A stretch of 37,850 nucleotides of DNA from Bacillota bacterium (GTDB lineage: Bacteria; Acidobacteriota; Holophagae; Holophagales; Holophagaceae). Position numbers and translations under genes: made by a program. Shown here piece after piece: positions 15,567-24,466 of this stretch. Each line of letters begins with the position of its first letter. Within the stretch, counting starts at the first letter, position 1. The stretch covers positions 1 through 37,850 of the forward strand of contig JAJTBC010000149.1 in NCBI GenBank assembly GCA_021287085.1. The letters run 5' to 3'. The notes under the pieces are model-generated. The model was not told where the DNA came from. It did not search any database and worked only from the letters and a program-made list of their open reading frames with translations.

Positions 15567-18470
15567 TCAGTTCAGCTTGAACTGCACCTTGGCGCCCTCG
15601 TTGCGAACGAGTTCCGCGCCTTCTTGTATGGAGAAGATGCGGCGCGGTTCCAGGCCGGTGTTCTCGGTGAGGGCCTTCACCACGGTGCGGGTGCGGCGGG
15701 CGGCCAGCGCGCGCAGCTGCTGCGGAGTCGTTTCCAGCGTGGCCAGCAGGCGCTGTTCCATTTCATTGGGTGGCGGCTGGGGCGTGGGCTTCTGTCCCTG
15801 TGGAGGCGGGAAGGTGGCTTTGAAGAGCGTTTCCAGATAGCGGTCCCGCTCCTGGGCATCCAGTGTGATCTGGTCGAAGGCGAGGTCGGGCTGCTTGCTC
15901 TGGAGATGCTGGAGCTTGGCCTGCTTCAGCCGCCGCTCCAGCTGGGCCTTCTTGAGGGCCTGGGCATCGGCCTGGGCATCCACGGTGCCTTCCACTTCCA
16001 GGTTCAGTTCGGGACGTTCGGTCATGGCCTGCACCAGGCTCTTGAGTTTGGCCTGGGCGTCGGGGGCCAGCGCCACGCTGCCCGGCTCGAAGACGATATG
16101 GCTGAGATCCTGCCCTCCGCCGAAAAGGTTGCCCAGCAGGGTGAAGGGCGAGGTGACGGCCTTGGTGAGCAGGTTGAGGATGGCCTGCCAGACGAGTTTG
16201 CCGTACCGGAAATCGGGATCGTCCAGGCTGCCCTCGATGGGCAGTTCCACGTCGATGACGCCCTTGCGGTCCCGCAGCAGCGCGAGCCCCAGCTTGACGG
16301 GCAGCGAGGTCGCATCGGGGCTGGGCACCTTGTCGCCCAGGTAGAACTGGTCCAGCCGCGTCTTCACGAGGGCCTTGAGCTTGCGATGCTCGATCTTCAC
16401 GGTGGCATCCAGATCCAGCTTGCCCTTGCGCACGGTGTAGCCCAGGAACTTGCGCGTGTAGGGGCTGAAATCCGAAAGCTCCGCCCCCTGGATGCGGATG
16501 GTCACATCCGTATCCCGATCCCGGTTCAGCGGCATGGAATAGCCGCGGATGGACAGCGGCGCCAGGCCACCGGCCTTGCCCGTCAGGGTGAGGGAAGAGC
16601 GCCCTTCCACCTGGCTCGACAGGCCCACGTTCTCGCCTTCGAGATCGGTGATGATGAGCGCGGCGTTAGGCTCCATGCTGCGATCCAGGTAGGCGAGGCG
16701 GCCGGGCTTGAGCATCAGGCGGGCCAGCAGCACTTCCAGGCCGGATTCCGGCGCGGGCGAGGGAGGCACCGCGCTGCCCAGCACCGCGCCGCTCTTGCTG
16801 GGCGCCGGGGTTTGCAGATTGAAGGCTCTGGCCAGATTCGTGCGACCGTCCTTGGCCACCACCAGTCGATGCTCGTGCCCCGTCAACTCCACGGATTCGA
16901 TGCTCAAGCGGTTCTTCCGCGTATCCACGTTGAAGCCCTTCACGCGGGCTTCCCGGTAGCGCAGGAAAGGCTCCTTCTCGGCGCCGTCCATGAGTTCCAG
17001 GTTCTCGAAGCGGGCCTCGCCCTGAAAGGCCGTGAAATCGGAAGCCTTGCCCTGCCAATCCCCCTGGAGATGACCCGTGAGGGAAGCCAGCCCCCGGTTG
17101 GCCTGGATATCCAGCGCGGGGCTGGCGTAGGGATCGAAGGTGGCAAGGCGCAGTTTCTCCAGCTTCAACGTGAGATCCACTGCGGGTTTGAAGAAGGCGA
17201 AGCGGCCCTCCACTTCCAAGGTGGTGTCTCCATCCAGCACCAGCGATCCCTTCAGAGGCGTGGCCTTCTTGGGATCGAGGCTGAAATCCGTGAAGGTGAC
17301 ATCGAGCTTTTCCGCTACGGTGGCCACGGGGCGTTCCGTGGTCTGGTCCGTGAAGCTCACCCGAGCGTTCCGAAGGCCCAGCTCACGAAAGGTGAAAGCA
17401 AAAGGTTCGGATGGCTCCTTGGGCTTGGGCTGGGGTTTGGGGGTGAAGAGCCGTGCAAGGTTGAGCCCCTGGGGCTGGCGCACCAGATCGACTTTGCCAT
17501 CGCGCAGCAGAAGAGAACGGATTTCCACCTTGCGGGCCAGAAGATCGCCTTGGAATCCGCGGGCTTCCAGTTTCGGCAGATCCAGCACGGACGCCGTCTG
17601 ACGCTCTTCGGCCAGCTGCAGCTGATCCAGGTCCAGGGAGCCCTCCTTCAGCTTCAGCACGTGCTTCTGCTCGGACCACTGGAATTCGTAGGCCACCTGA
17701 AGGGAGGCTAGACCGCGCCTCAGCTCGAAGGCCACCTGATCGCGGTAGTAGGGCGAATACTTAGGCAGGAGGACGCCGCTGAGCTCAAGGGTGCCCTCGG
17801 AGGCTAGGGGCTCCAGGGAGAACTGGCCGTTCCAGGCGAAGGTTTCGCCTGACTCCGTGCGGCCTTTGAGGCGATAGGGCGTTTGCTGGCCGGCTTCGGT
17901 GTGGAAGTCCTCCAGATCCAGGCTCAAAGGTCCGATGGTGGTCGCGAAGGGCTTGGAGAGGCTGCGATCCATGAAATGGAAGGAAGCTCCGCGCACCTTG
18001 AGGTGCGCGAGATGCAGCGCCATCGCGGTTTTCTGTGGCTCTGGGGCAGGGGCCTCGGCGTTCAGGCGATCCAGGATGTCGGAGATGTTGAGCCTCCCGC
18101 CCTTTTCCAGCACCAGGCGCCCTGAGGGGCGATCCAGCTCCAGAGCTTCCAGCGAGAGGGTGCGGCCGAGGAGGCTCGACACGTTGGCATTGATATAGAG
18201 GCGTTCCAGGGCCAGGAAATCCTCGCCATTGGGTTCCAGGATGCGAAATCCTTCGAGGGTGGCCGAAAGGGCGAAGGGATTGATGCGCACCTTCTGCAAT
18301 CGCACTTCCCGGCCCAGTTTCTGGCCCAGGATCTGGGGCAGCTTGCGCTTGAGCAGCGGAGGGGCGGCCAGGAAACCCAGGCCGGTGTACAGCAGCAGCA
18401 CCGAGGCCGCACCCCAGAGAAGGCGTCGGTTCAGGCGGGAAAGCCGATGGAAGAAGGTTCGAAAGCTCAT
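15567..18470 (-). CDS. AsmA/DUF748 envelope protein with OmpA-like C-terminus
   Basis: A 967-aa protein with one N-terminal membrane anchor (about residues 17-37) and a very long periplasmic body. The body shows alternating beta-strand text typical of AsmA/DUF748 proteins, which form lipid-groove bridges between membranes: LGREVRLQKVRINPFALSA near the start and long stretches such as KLDVTFTDFSLDP and GKLDLDATVKIEHRKL. The last about 170 residues (from IVFEPGSVALAP) resemble a divergent OmpA-like domain, followed by a PPPQGQKPTPQPPP linker. A role in outer-membrane lipid traffic or envelope integrity is expected from the family. No strong Shine-Dalgarno precedes the ATG. It is monocistronic and divergent from the cPGS-like gene. 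Confidence 0.8.
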   Translation of the reverse strand: MSFRTFFHRLSRLNRRLLWGAASVLLLYTGLGFLAAPPLLKRKLPQILGQKLGREVRLQKVRINPFALSATLEGFRILEPNGEDFLALERLYINANVSSLLGRTLSLEALELDRPSGRLVLEKGGRLNISDILDRLNAEAPAPEPQKTAMALHLAHLKVRGASFHFMDRSLSKPFATTIGPLSLDLEDFHTEAGQQTPYRLKGRTESGETFAWNGQFSLEPLASEGTLELSGVLLPKYSPYYRDQVAFELRRGLASLQVAYEFQWSEQKHVLKLKEGSLDLDQLQLAEERQTASVLDLPKLEARGFQGDLLARKVEIRSLLLRDGKVDLVRQPQGLNLARLFTPKPQPKPKEPSEPFAFTFRELGLRNARVSFTDQTTERPVATVAEKLDVTFTDFSLDPKKATPLKGSLVLDGDTTLEVEGRFAFFKPAVDLTLKLEKLRLATFDPYASPALDIQANRGLASLTGHLQGDWQGKASDFTAFQGEARFENLELMDGAEKEPFLRYREARVKGFNVDTRKNRLSIESVELTGHEHRLVVAKDGRTNLARAFNLQTPAPSKSGAVLGSAVPPSPAPESGLEVLLARLMLKPGRLAYLDRSMEPNAALIITDLEGENVGLSSQVEGRSSLTLTGKAGGLAPLSIRGYSMPLNRDRDTDVTIRIQGAELSDFSPYTRKFLGYTVRKGKLDLDATVKIEHRKLKALVKTRLDQFYLGDKVPSPDATSLPVKLGLALLRDRKGVIDVELPIEGSLDDPDFRYGKLVWQAILNLLTKAVTSPFTLLGNLFGGGQDLSHIVFEPGSVALAPDAQAKLKSLVQAMTERPELNLEVEGTVDAQADAQALKKAQLERRLKQAKLQHLQSKQPDLAFDQITLDAQERDRYLETLFKATFPPPQGQKPTPQPPPNEMEQRLLATLETTPQQLRALAARRTRTVVKALTENTGLEPRRIFSIQEGAELVRNEGAKVQFKLN

Positions 18471-18596
18471 GAACAGAGTCTATCGTCACACTCTCCCTCT
18501 GCTAGAATCTCTCCTTCCCCCATGGTCCCGAGGCCATGACTACCCATTGCGGGTGTGTCGGTTGATCGGTTGACGCCTTCTCAAATAGGAGCCTCA

Positions 18597-19919
18597 ATGT
18601 CCGAGCCTCGTCGTGTGCTCATCCTGGGAGCCGCCGGTCGCGACTTCCACAACTTCAACACCGTGTATCGGGACAATCCCGATTACAAGGTGGTGGCCTT
18701 CACCGCCACTCAGATTCCCGATATCGCGGGCCGCAAGTACCCTGCCGAACTGGCCGGGAAGCTCTATCCTGCGGGCATTCCCATCTTCGACGAAGTGGAT
18801 CTCGTGGAAGTGATCCAGCGCGAAAAGCCCGATGTGGCCGTGTTCTCCTACTCCGATGTGAAGCACGAAACCGTCATGCACCTGGCGAGCCTCTGCATTG
18901 CTCTGGGCGTGGATTTCGAGCTGCTGGGCGCCGACAAGACCATGGTGAAGGCCGCCGTGCCGGTCATCGCCATCACCGCCGTGCGCACCGGCGCGGGCAA
19001 GAGCCAGACCACCCGCTACATCAGCCACATCCTGAAGAGCCTCGGCAAGAAGGTGGTGGCCATCCGCCATCCCATGCCCTACGGCGATCTCGCCAAGCAG
19101 GCCTGCCAGCGCTTCGCGGCCTACTCCGATCTCGATCTGCACAAGTGCACCATCGAAGAGCGTGAAGAGTACGAACCCCACATCGACAACGGCTTCATCA
19201 TCTACTCCGGCGTGGATTACGAAATGATCGTGCGCCAGGCCGAGAAGGAAGCCGACGTGATCCTGTGGGACGGCGGCAACAACGATCTGCCCTTCTACAA
19301 GAGCGATCTGCACATCTGCATCGCCGATCCCCATCGCGCGGGCCACGAAGCCATCTATCACCCCGGCGAAGCCAACTTCCGCCGCGCCCACGTCATCGTC
19401 ATCAACAAGTGCGACACCGCCAAGGAAGAGAACATCGTGGCCATCGAAGAAGCCGCGAAGAAGCTCAATCCCAAGGCCGTGGTGATCCGCGCCAACAGCC
19501 CCGTGACCTGCGACAAGCCCGAAATGGTCAAGGGCAAGAAGGCCCTCGTGATCGAGGACGGTCCGACCCTCACCCACGGCTCCATGAGCTTTGGCGCGGG
19601 CGTCGTGGCCGCCAAGAACGTGGGCGCCGCCGAGATCGTGGATCCCACCCCCTACGCCGTGGCCTCCATCGCTGCCACCTACACGAAGTACCCCAATGCC
19701 AAGGGCATCCTGCCCGCCATGGGCTATGGAGATCAGCAGGTCAAGGATCTGGAAAAGACCATCGACGCCACGCCCTGCGATGTGGTGCTCTCCGCCACGC
19801 CCATCGACATCACCCGCGTGCTGAAGGTCAACAAGCCCATGACCCGCGCCACCTACGAGCTGGCCGAAGTGAAGAAGGGCCAGCTTGAAGCGGAAGTGCG
19901 CAAGGCCCTGAAGGTCTGA
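18597..19919 (+). CDS. Cyclic 2,3-diphosphoglycerate synthetase-like P-loop GTPase
   Basis: A 440-aa cytoplasmic protein. The N-terminal 120 residues form a Rossmann-type part (RRVLILGAAGRDFHNFN). A P-loop follows at about 129-137 (VRTGAGKSQ), then WDGGNND (224-230) and NKCD (270-273), a G4-like base motif. This order and the late TPIDITRVLKVNKP match the archaeal cPGS-related family, whose founder makes cyclic 2,3-diphosphoglycerate with ATP in thermophilic methanogens. Many bacterial members have no proven role, so the name is by family only. ATG 18597 has AGGAG 6 bases upstream. It has its own strong terminator; TAGAAT at 18503-18508 is a possible -10 box but lacks a good -35. Confidence 0.75.
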   Translation: MSEPRRVLILGAAGRDFHNFNTVYRDNPDYKVVAFTATQIPDIAGRKYPAELAGKLYPAGIPIFDEVDLVEVIQREKPDVAVFSYSDVKHETVMHLASLCIALGVDFELLGADKTMVKAAVPVIAITAVRTGAGKSQTTRYISHILKSLGKKVVAIRHPMPYGDLAKQACQRFAAYSDLDLHKCTIEEREEYEPHIDNGFIIYSGVDYEMIVRQAEKEADVILWDGGNNDLPFYKSDLHICIADPHRAGHEAIYHPGEANFRRAHVIVINKCDTAKEENIVAIEEAAKKLNPKAVVIRANSPVTCDKPEMVKGKKALVIEDGPTLTHGSMSFGAGVVAAKNVGAAEIVDPTPYAVASIAATYTKYPNAKGILPAMGYGDQQVKDLEKTIDATPCDVVLSATPIDITRVLKVNKPMTRATYELAEVKKGQLEAEVRKALKV

Positions 19920-19940
19920 TTCCTTCGTCACCTTTGTCGA

Positions 19941-19970
19941 GGCGGGAAACTTCGGTTTCCCGCCTTTTTT
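19941..19970 (+). terminator. Rho-independent terminator with UUCG tetraloop
   Basis: GGCGGGAAAC pairs perfectly with GTTTCCCGCC around TTCG (a C-UUCG-G loop, unusually stable), followed by six T. It lies 21 bp after the cPGS-like stop and is the strongest intrinsic terminator in the window. Confidence 0.95.
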
Positions 19971-20052
19971 GCATGGACGGGTCATCACGCTAGGCAGGGT
20001 TTCCTTACCTCGCGGCAGAACTTGCCGAATTGCTTGAAATCATTCGAGAAGG

Positions 20053-20069
20053 TTACGAAAAAATCGTAA
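20053..20069 (+). promoter_or_regulatory. AT-rich inverted repeat, possible operator upstream of the lone receiver gene
   Basis: TTACGA and TCGTAA are perfect 6-bp arms around AAAAA, in an AT-rich patch that stands out from the GC-rich surroundings. It lies 45-61 bases before the ATG, where a promoter would be expected; TTGAAA at 20034-20039 is a possible -35. A regulator site is inference. Confidence 0.35.
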
Positions 20070-20072
20070 ATA

Positions 20073-20109
20073 GGGAGGTCCGTGAAAGGTAGAATGATTC
20101 ACTCGGACC
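20073..20109 (+). promoter_or_regulatory. 5' leader hairpin between a Shine-Dalgarno-like GGGAGG and the start codon
   Basis: GGTCCG (20077-20082) pairs with CGGACC (20104-20109), and TGAA (20083-20086) with TTCA (20098-20101). GGGAGG at 20073-20078 is 35 bases from the ATG, but folding would leave GGGA only about 4 bases from it. TAGAAT at 20090-20095 in the loop could instead be a -10 box, which would make the transcript almost leaderless. Confidence 0.35.
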
Positions 20110-20113
20110 CTTT

Positions 20114-20482
20114 ATGTCTCGAATTCTGGTGATCGACGACGACTCCTTGCAACGCGCCACCCTCCGGGTGGCGCTGGAACGCATGGGACATCGGGTGAGT
20201 CTGGCGGCCAACGGTCGGGAGGCTCTTCAGGTCATGGATCAGGATGGAGAAAAGCCCGCGCTGGTCATCACGGACATGGTGATGCCGGAGATGGATGGCC
20301 TGGAGGTGGTCCACCACTTCCGCAAGCATCACGCCGAAGTGCCCATCGTGGCCATCAGCGGCGAAGTGCCCGAAAGTTTCCTGCAACTGGCCATGCGATT
20401 GGGCGCTCGCATGGGTCTGACCAAGCCTCTCGACATGCCCCAGTTCATGGCCTCCGTGGAGGACCTGCTGAGCAAAGGCTGA
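20114..20482 (+). CDS. Stand-alone receiver-domain response regulator (CheY-like)
   Basis: A 122-aa single receiver domain with no output domain. Acid pocket Asp8/Asp9, phospho-acceptor Asp54 (VITDMVMPEMDG), switch Ser82 (AISGE) and Lys104 (TKP) are all in place, so it should accept phosphate. Such proteins act by protein contact (motor, phosphorelay or kinase partner). No kinase is adjacent, which makes it an orphan; the FHA-GAF kinase at 8.6 kb is one candidate. The leader lacks a conventionally placed ribosome-binding site. A terminator follows 32 bp after the stop. Confidence 0.9.
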   Translation: MSRILVIDDDSLQRATLRVALERMGHRVSLAANGREALQVMDQDGEKPALVITDMVMPEMDGLEVVHHFRKHHAEVPIVAISGEVPESFLQLAMRLGARMGLTKPLDMPQFMASVEDLLSKG

Positions 20483-20514
20483 ACCGCGGTTCGGTTTTGA
20501 ATCGTGCTAAAGGA

Positions 20515-20540
20515 AAAGGCGCGGTCGAAACCGCGCCTTT
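20515..20540. terminator. Bidirectional rho-independent terminator
   Basis: AAAGGCGCGGT and ACCGCGCCTTT are perfect 11-bp arms around a CGAA loop. The A-rich 5' side and T-rich 3' side allow it to end both the receiver gene (plus) and the OPT transporter gene (minus), which converge here. Confidence 0.85.
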
Positions 20541-20565
20541 CTCGTGGGGATCTGAGGCTATCGAA

Positions 20566-22617
20566 TCAAACGCTGGCCTTGGCCTTGCGGCTGTAGATCA
20601 CCACGTAGGCGCAGAGGGCCACCAGGGCGGCCAGCCCGATCCATTCGCCCAACGCGCCTTCGGCCTGGGCCGCAGACAGCACCGGGAAGCCATCGCGCCA
20701 AGCGTCCTTGGCCTTGATGCCTGCGGCCACCACGCCCATGATGGCGCCGCCAGCCATGAGGCCGCTGGCGATGAGCACGCCGCGATTTTCGCGGGCCTTG
20801 GCATCGGCCTCGGAGTCATCCTTCTTGCGCAGGTTGACCCAGTGGGACATGAGACCGCCCAGCAGCAGCGGCGTGTTCAGTTCGATGGGCAGGTACATGC
20901 CCAGCGCGAAGCCCAGCGCGGGGAGATTCACCATGCGCAGCACGATGGACAACACCACGCCCAGACCGAAGCTGTACCAGCGCAGCGGCATGGCGGTGGT
21001 GCCGAAGATGCCTTCCAGGATGGCCTTCATGGCGCTGGCCTGGGGTGCGGGCAGGGCGTTGGTGCCGATGGCGTAGGCGCCGTCCGGCAGCTTCTGGTTG
21101 GCCAGCAGCCACATGGCGACGCCCGTGAAGATGGCTGCCACCAGCGTGCCTACAAACTTCCATCCGATCTGGCGCGCAGGGGTGGCGCCGATCCAGTGGC
21201 CGATCTTGAGGTCGGTGCTGAAGGCGCCCGAAGCCGCCAGGGCTGTGCAGACGATGCCGCCCACCATCATGGTGAGGAACATGCCGTAGCCGCCCGTGAA
21301 ATGCAGCTTGAGCAGAAGACCGCCGGTAATGACCAGGGTGAGCATGGTCATGCCGCTGATGGGATTGGTGCCGATGGTGGCGATGGCGCGGGCCGCCACG
21401 GGCGCAAAGAAGAAGGCGATCAGCATGATGACCACCGTGGCCACCACGGCGGGCACGAGGGCCTGCTTGATGCCCAGCCCGAACGAAAGGAAGAGCAGGA
21501 TGCCCAGGGTGCAGGTGATGAGGCCCACGGTGATGACGCTGCCGGACAGGGCGCGATCCGTGCGACGGGGCGCGGTTTCCGTCGGTTCCTTCTTTCCTGA
21601 AAGCAGGGCCTTCATGTTGCTGATGATGCTGCGGATCATGCTGGGCATGGAGGAGAGCACGCCCATGACGCCCGCGCCCGCGATGGCGCCAACGCCGATG
21701 ATGCGGATGTAGGCGAAGAAGACCTGTTCAGGAGACATCTCGCCGATGAGCTTGGTGCCTGGGGCCACGATGGTCGGCACATGCTGGCCGATGGCGTGGA
21801 AGAGGGGCACCAGCACGAACATGCTGAAGAGCGAGCCCGCCGCCATCACGGCGCTGTAGCGCAGGCCGATGATGTAGCCGATGCCCAGGGTGGTGGCGTT
21901 GTTCAGGAAGTTGAAGGCCAAGAAGCGCTCCCGCAGCGCGGAGCCGATCCACATGTGCTTCAGGGTGAGGTTCTCGCCCATGACGCGGAAGATGCTGGTG
22001 AAGCTGTCGTAGAGGGCGCCGATGCCTGCAGCCACAGCCAGTTCCTTGGCCTCGTTGCCCGCCTTCTCGCCGGTGACCAGGATTTCCGTGGTGGCCGTGG
22101 CTTCGGGCCAGGGGAACACGCCGTGATTCTCCACCATGAAGTGATGACGCAAAGGCAGCAGGAACAGGATGCCCACGCAGCCGCCCAGGAAGCTCACCAG
22201 GCACACCTGCCACAACGTGGGCGTGGAGACGCCGCTGCCGGGCGTGTTGGCCAGCACGTAGAGGGCCGGAATGGTGAAGGCCGCGCCGGACACCACGTGG
22301 CTGCTGTTGGCGCCGATGCTCTGCACGATGACGTTTTCCAGGATCGTGCTCTTGCGCGGGAAGAAGCGGCTCAGGCCCACGGCCAGAATGGCGATGGGAA
22401 TGGCGGCCTCGATGCCTTGGCCCACCTTGAGCGCCACGTAGGCTGCCGCCATGCTGAAGATGGCGCAGAACACGAGGCCCATGATGATGGCCCGGGGCGT
22501 GGTTTCGGGCACGCCATCCTGGGGCACCAGGGGCACGTAGTTTTCGCCGGGATTCAAGGGCCTGCGGGCGTTTTCGGGCAGGCCCTGGATCGGAGAGGGT
22601 TCGGCATCGTGGGACAT
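20566..22617 (-). CDS. OPT-family oligopeptide transporter
   Basis: A 683-aa polytopic membrane protein with about 14-16 hydrophobic helices. Family features include the early GLVFCAIFSMAAAYVALKVGQGIEAAIPIAI helix region, PWPEATATTEIL, and a large cytoplasmic loop around residue 340 (SGKKEPTETAPRRTD). OPT proteins import small peptides (or metal chelates) with protons; bacterial members are mostly predicted peptide importers. The ATG has AGGAGG 5 bases upstream. It lies 40 bp downstream of the secreted dipeptidase gene on the same strand, so the pair probably forms an operon for peptide use. It ends at a bidirectional terminator. Confidence 0.92.
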   Translation of the reverse strand: MSHDAEPSPIQGLPENARRPLNPGENYVPLVPQDGVPETTPRAIIMGLVFCAIFSMAAAYVALKVGQGIEAAIPIAILAVGLSRFFPRKSTILENVIVQSIGANSSHVVSGAAFTIPALYVLANTPGSGVSTPTLWQVCLVSFLGGCVGILFLLPLRHHFMVENHGVFPWPEATATTEILVTGEKAGNEAKELAVAAGIGALYDSFTSIFRVMGENLTLKHMWIGSALRERFLAFNFLNNATTLGIGYIIGLRYSAVMAAGSLFSMFVLVPLFHAIGQHVPTIVAPGTKLIGEMSPEQVFFAYIRIIGVGAIAGAGVMGVLSSMPSMIRSIISNMKALLSGKKEPTETAPRRTDRALSGSVITVGLITCTLGILLFLSFGLGIKQALVPAVVATVVIMLIAFFFAPVAARAIATIGTNPISGMTMLTLVITGGLLLKLHFTGGYGMFLTMMVGGIVCTALAASGAFSTDLKIGHWIGATPARQIGWKFVGTLVAAIFTGVAMWLLANQKLPDGAYAIGTNALPAPQASAMKAILEGIFGTTAMPLRWYSFGLGVVLSIVLRMVNLPALGFALGMYLPIELNTPLLLGGLMSHWVNLRKKDDSEADAKARENRGVLIASGLMAGGAIMGVVAAGIKAKDAWRDGFPVLSAAQAEGALGEWIGLAALVALCAYVVIYSRKAKASV

Positions 22618-22657
22618 GGAGCCTCCTGGCGGATCATTCCTGGGGATACGTTTCGAG

Positions 22658-24313
22658 CTATTCCTCGTCGGTGGCCTTCAGCTTGCGCACTTTCACCACT
22701 TCGCCGCGCTCCTTGACGATGCGGCGGTACCAGTCCTGCGGATAGGCAGGATGGGTCACTTCGCCCTTGGCGTCGCGCACGTTGCCGTCGAGGTATTTCC
22801 AGATGAGGAATTCGCCGAGTTGCTTCCAGCGCTTCATGGTGAGCTCGGTCTGCTGGGCGCTGTACTGGGTGAGGTAGTCCTTGGCGAGGCCGGGGCTTTG
22901 CTCATAGAGCTTCTTGGCGGCGGATTCCACTTCGTCCTGCTGGGCGAGGAAGGTGCCTTCCAGTTCCCGCTGCACCTTCTGCACGTCCACGATCATGTCG
23001 CTCCAGCGGCTGTAGGTGTAGTTGCTCACGAAGTTGAAAAGCCAGAAGGCGCTGTCCCAGTTGAAGGAATCAAAGTTGCCCGTGCCGATGCGGAAGGCCT
23101 TGGGCGCTTCCTTGATGCCCGCGTACATGGGCACGTACACCGTGCAGTAGGTGTCATCCACGCCGAACCACAGCACGCCGCCGATGGGATTGGGCATCCA
23201 GGAGCGCGCCTGGGCCACGAAGGAAAAGCCCGTCTGCTGGGTGCTGATGGCCCGCTCGTGAACGTAGTCCTGGCCATCCACCTTGAAGCCCATGGGGCGC
23301 CAGCGGTAGGGCAGCTTGAAGGGCCCTGCGCCCACATCCTGGGTCATGTCGAAATCGGTGCCGGTGAAGTGATCGCGCATCAGTTCCATCACGTCATGCA
23401 CGCTCAGCTTCTGATCGGGCTTCACGGCCCAGGGCATGGGCTTGGCGCCGGGCACGGCCTTCACGTAGTCCATGCTGATCTTCTGGGAAGGGCAGGCGCG
23501 GTTGAAGGCGCTCCACACGCGGCCTTCGCAGCCGCGCAGGCTGCCGAAGGTCACGGGGGCGTAGGCATCCACGAAGCTGAAATCCTTGTCCTCGCCCTTG
23601 AAGAAGCCCTTGTCGCGGGCGAAGGAAATCAGATCCTTGCTGTAGATCGCATTTTTGGGGTCGTTGAGGGGGAACTGCCGGATGCGGGCCTGGTTGGCGT
23701 GGGCGCTGATCATGCCATCGGGCACCTTCACCGCCACCCACACCGCGCCCTTCTGGCCTTTGCCCTTGCCGATGATTTCCAGCACCCAGGCTTCGTTGGG
23801 ATCGGCGATGCTGAGGCTTTCACCGCTGCTGGCGTAGCCGTATTCCTCCACGATCTTGGTGATGACCTCGATGGCTTCCCGCGCGGTCTTGGCGCGTTCC
23901 AGCGCGATGTACATCAGGCTGCCATAGTCCACGGTGCCGCTGGGGCCTTCCAGTTCCTTGCGTCCGCCGAAGGTGGTTTCCGCCACCATCACCTGATGCT
24001 CGTTCATGTTGCCCACGCGGGTGTAGGTCACGGGCGCCTCAGGAATGCGGCCGATGATGCGGCCCGCGTCCCAGGAGGTGCCGCTATCCCACTCGCGGAT
24101 CTCGCGCATTTCGCCCGGCAGATGACGGCTGCCCAGCTTGAAGTAGAGCTCTCCGTAGAGGGTGTGGCTGTCCGCGGCGTACGTGATGAACGTCGAGCCA
24201 TCCTTGCTCGCGCCCTTGGTCACCAGGATGTTGGTGCAGGCCTCAAGGCTCGGCGCGGCGGCCAGCACAGCCACCAGCGCGGGAAGGACCAGGGAACGGA
24301 GAACGCGCTTCAT
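22658..24313 (-). CDS. Secreted C69-family dipeptidase
   Basis: A 551-aa Ntn-hydrolase of the PepD/C69 group. A signal peptide (residues 1-25, hydrophobic LVLPALVAVLAAAPSLEA) ends just before Cys26 of ACTNILVTKGAS. In this family the Cys becomes the mature N-terminus and acts as nucleophile, so export and activation may coincide. DGSTFITYAADSH and the YGYASSGESLSIADPNEAWVLEI region follow the family order. Members cleave dipeptides, fitting its place before the OPT peptide transporter. ATG 24313 has AAGGA 5 bases upstream, and a good promoter lies at 24364-24393. The gene faces away from a secreted alpha/beta hydrolase. Confidence 0.9.
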   Translation of the reverse strand: MKRVLRSLVLPALVAVLAAAPSLEACTNILVTKGASKDGSTFITYAADSHTLYGELYFKLGSRHLPGEMREIREWDSGTSWDAGRIIGRIPEAPVTYTRVGNMNEHQVMVAETTFGGRKELEGPSGTVDYGSLMYIALERAKTAREAIEVITKIVEEYGYASSGESLSIADPNEAWVLEIIGKGKGQKGAVWVAVKVPDGMISAHANQARIRQFPLNDPKNAIYSKDLISFARDKGFFKGEDKDFSFVDAYAPVTFGSLRGCEGRVWSAFNRACPSQKISMDYVKAVPGAKPMPWAVKPDQKLSVHDVMELMRDHFTGTDFDMTQDVGAGPFKLPYRWRPMGFKVDGQDYVHERAISTQQTGFSFVAQARSWMPNPIGGVLWFGVDDTYCTVYVPMYAGIKEAPKAFRIGTGNFDSFNWDSAFWLFNFVSNYTYSRWSDMIVDVQKVQRELEGTFLAQQDEVESAAKKLYEQSPGLAKDYLTQYSAQQTELTMKRWKQLGEFLIWKYLDGNVRDAKGEVTHPAYPQDWYRRIVKERGEVVKVRKLKATDEE

Positions 24314-24363
24314 GGAAATCCTTTCGAAGGAAGGGAGGGAACCTCGCAAGGCGATGATGACCC

Positions 24364-24393
24364 ATTCTAGAGGCTTCACCACGCATCTGTCAC
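24364..24393 (-). promoter_or_regulatory. Sigma-70 promoter for the dipeptidase-OPT operon
   Basis: On the minus strand GTGACA (24393-24388) and TAGAAT (24369-24364) are 18 bp apart; each matches consensus at 5 of 6. Expected start near 24357 gives a leader of about 44 nt to the ATG at 24313. This is the best promoter match I found in the window. Confidence 0.65.
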
Positions 24394-24395
24394 GG

Positions 24396-24417
24396 AGCTT
24401 GGAAGAAGGCCCAAGCT
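24396..24417. promoter_or_regulatory. Inverted repeat between divergent genes, possible operator
   Basis: AGCTTGG and CCAAGCT are perfect 7-bp arms with an 8-nt spacer, lying 3 bp upstream of the dipeptidase -35 box. On the other strand a weak promoter for the hydrolase (TTGGAA at 24399-24404, CAGACT at 24422-24427, 17-bp spacer) would overlap it. A shared regulator site is inference. Confidence 0.4.
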
Positions 24418-24466
24418 TCTTCAGACTGGGTGAGGATGACCCGGTGGTTTGGGGCTGGAGGAAACG

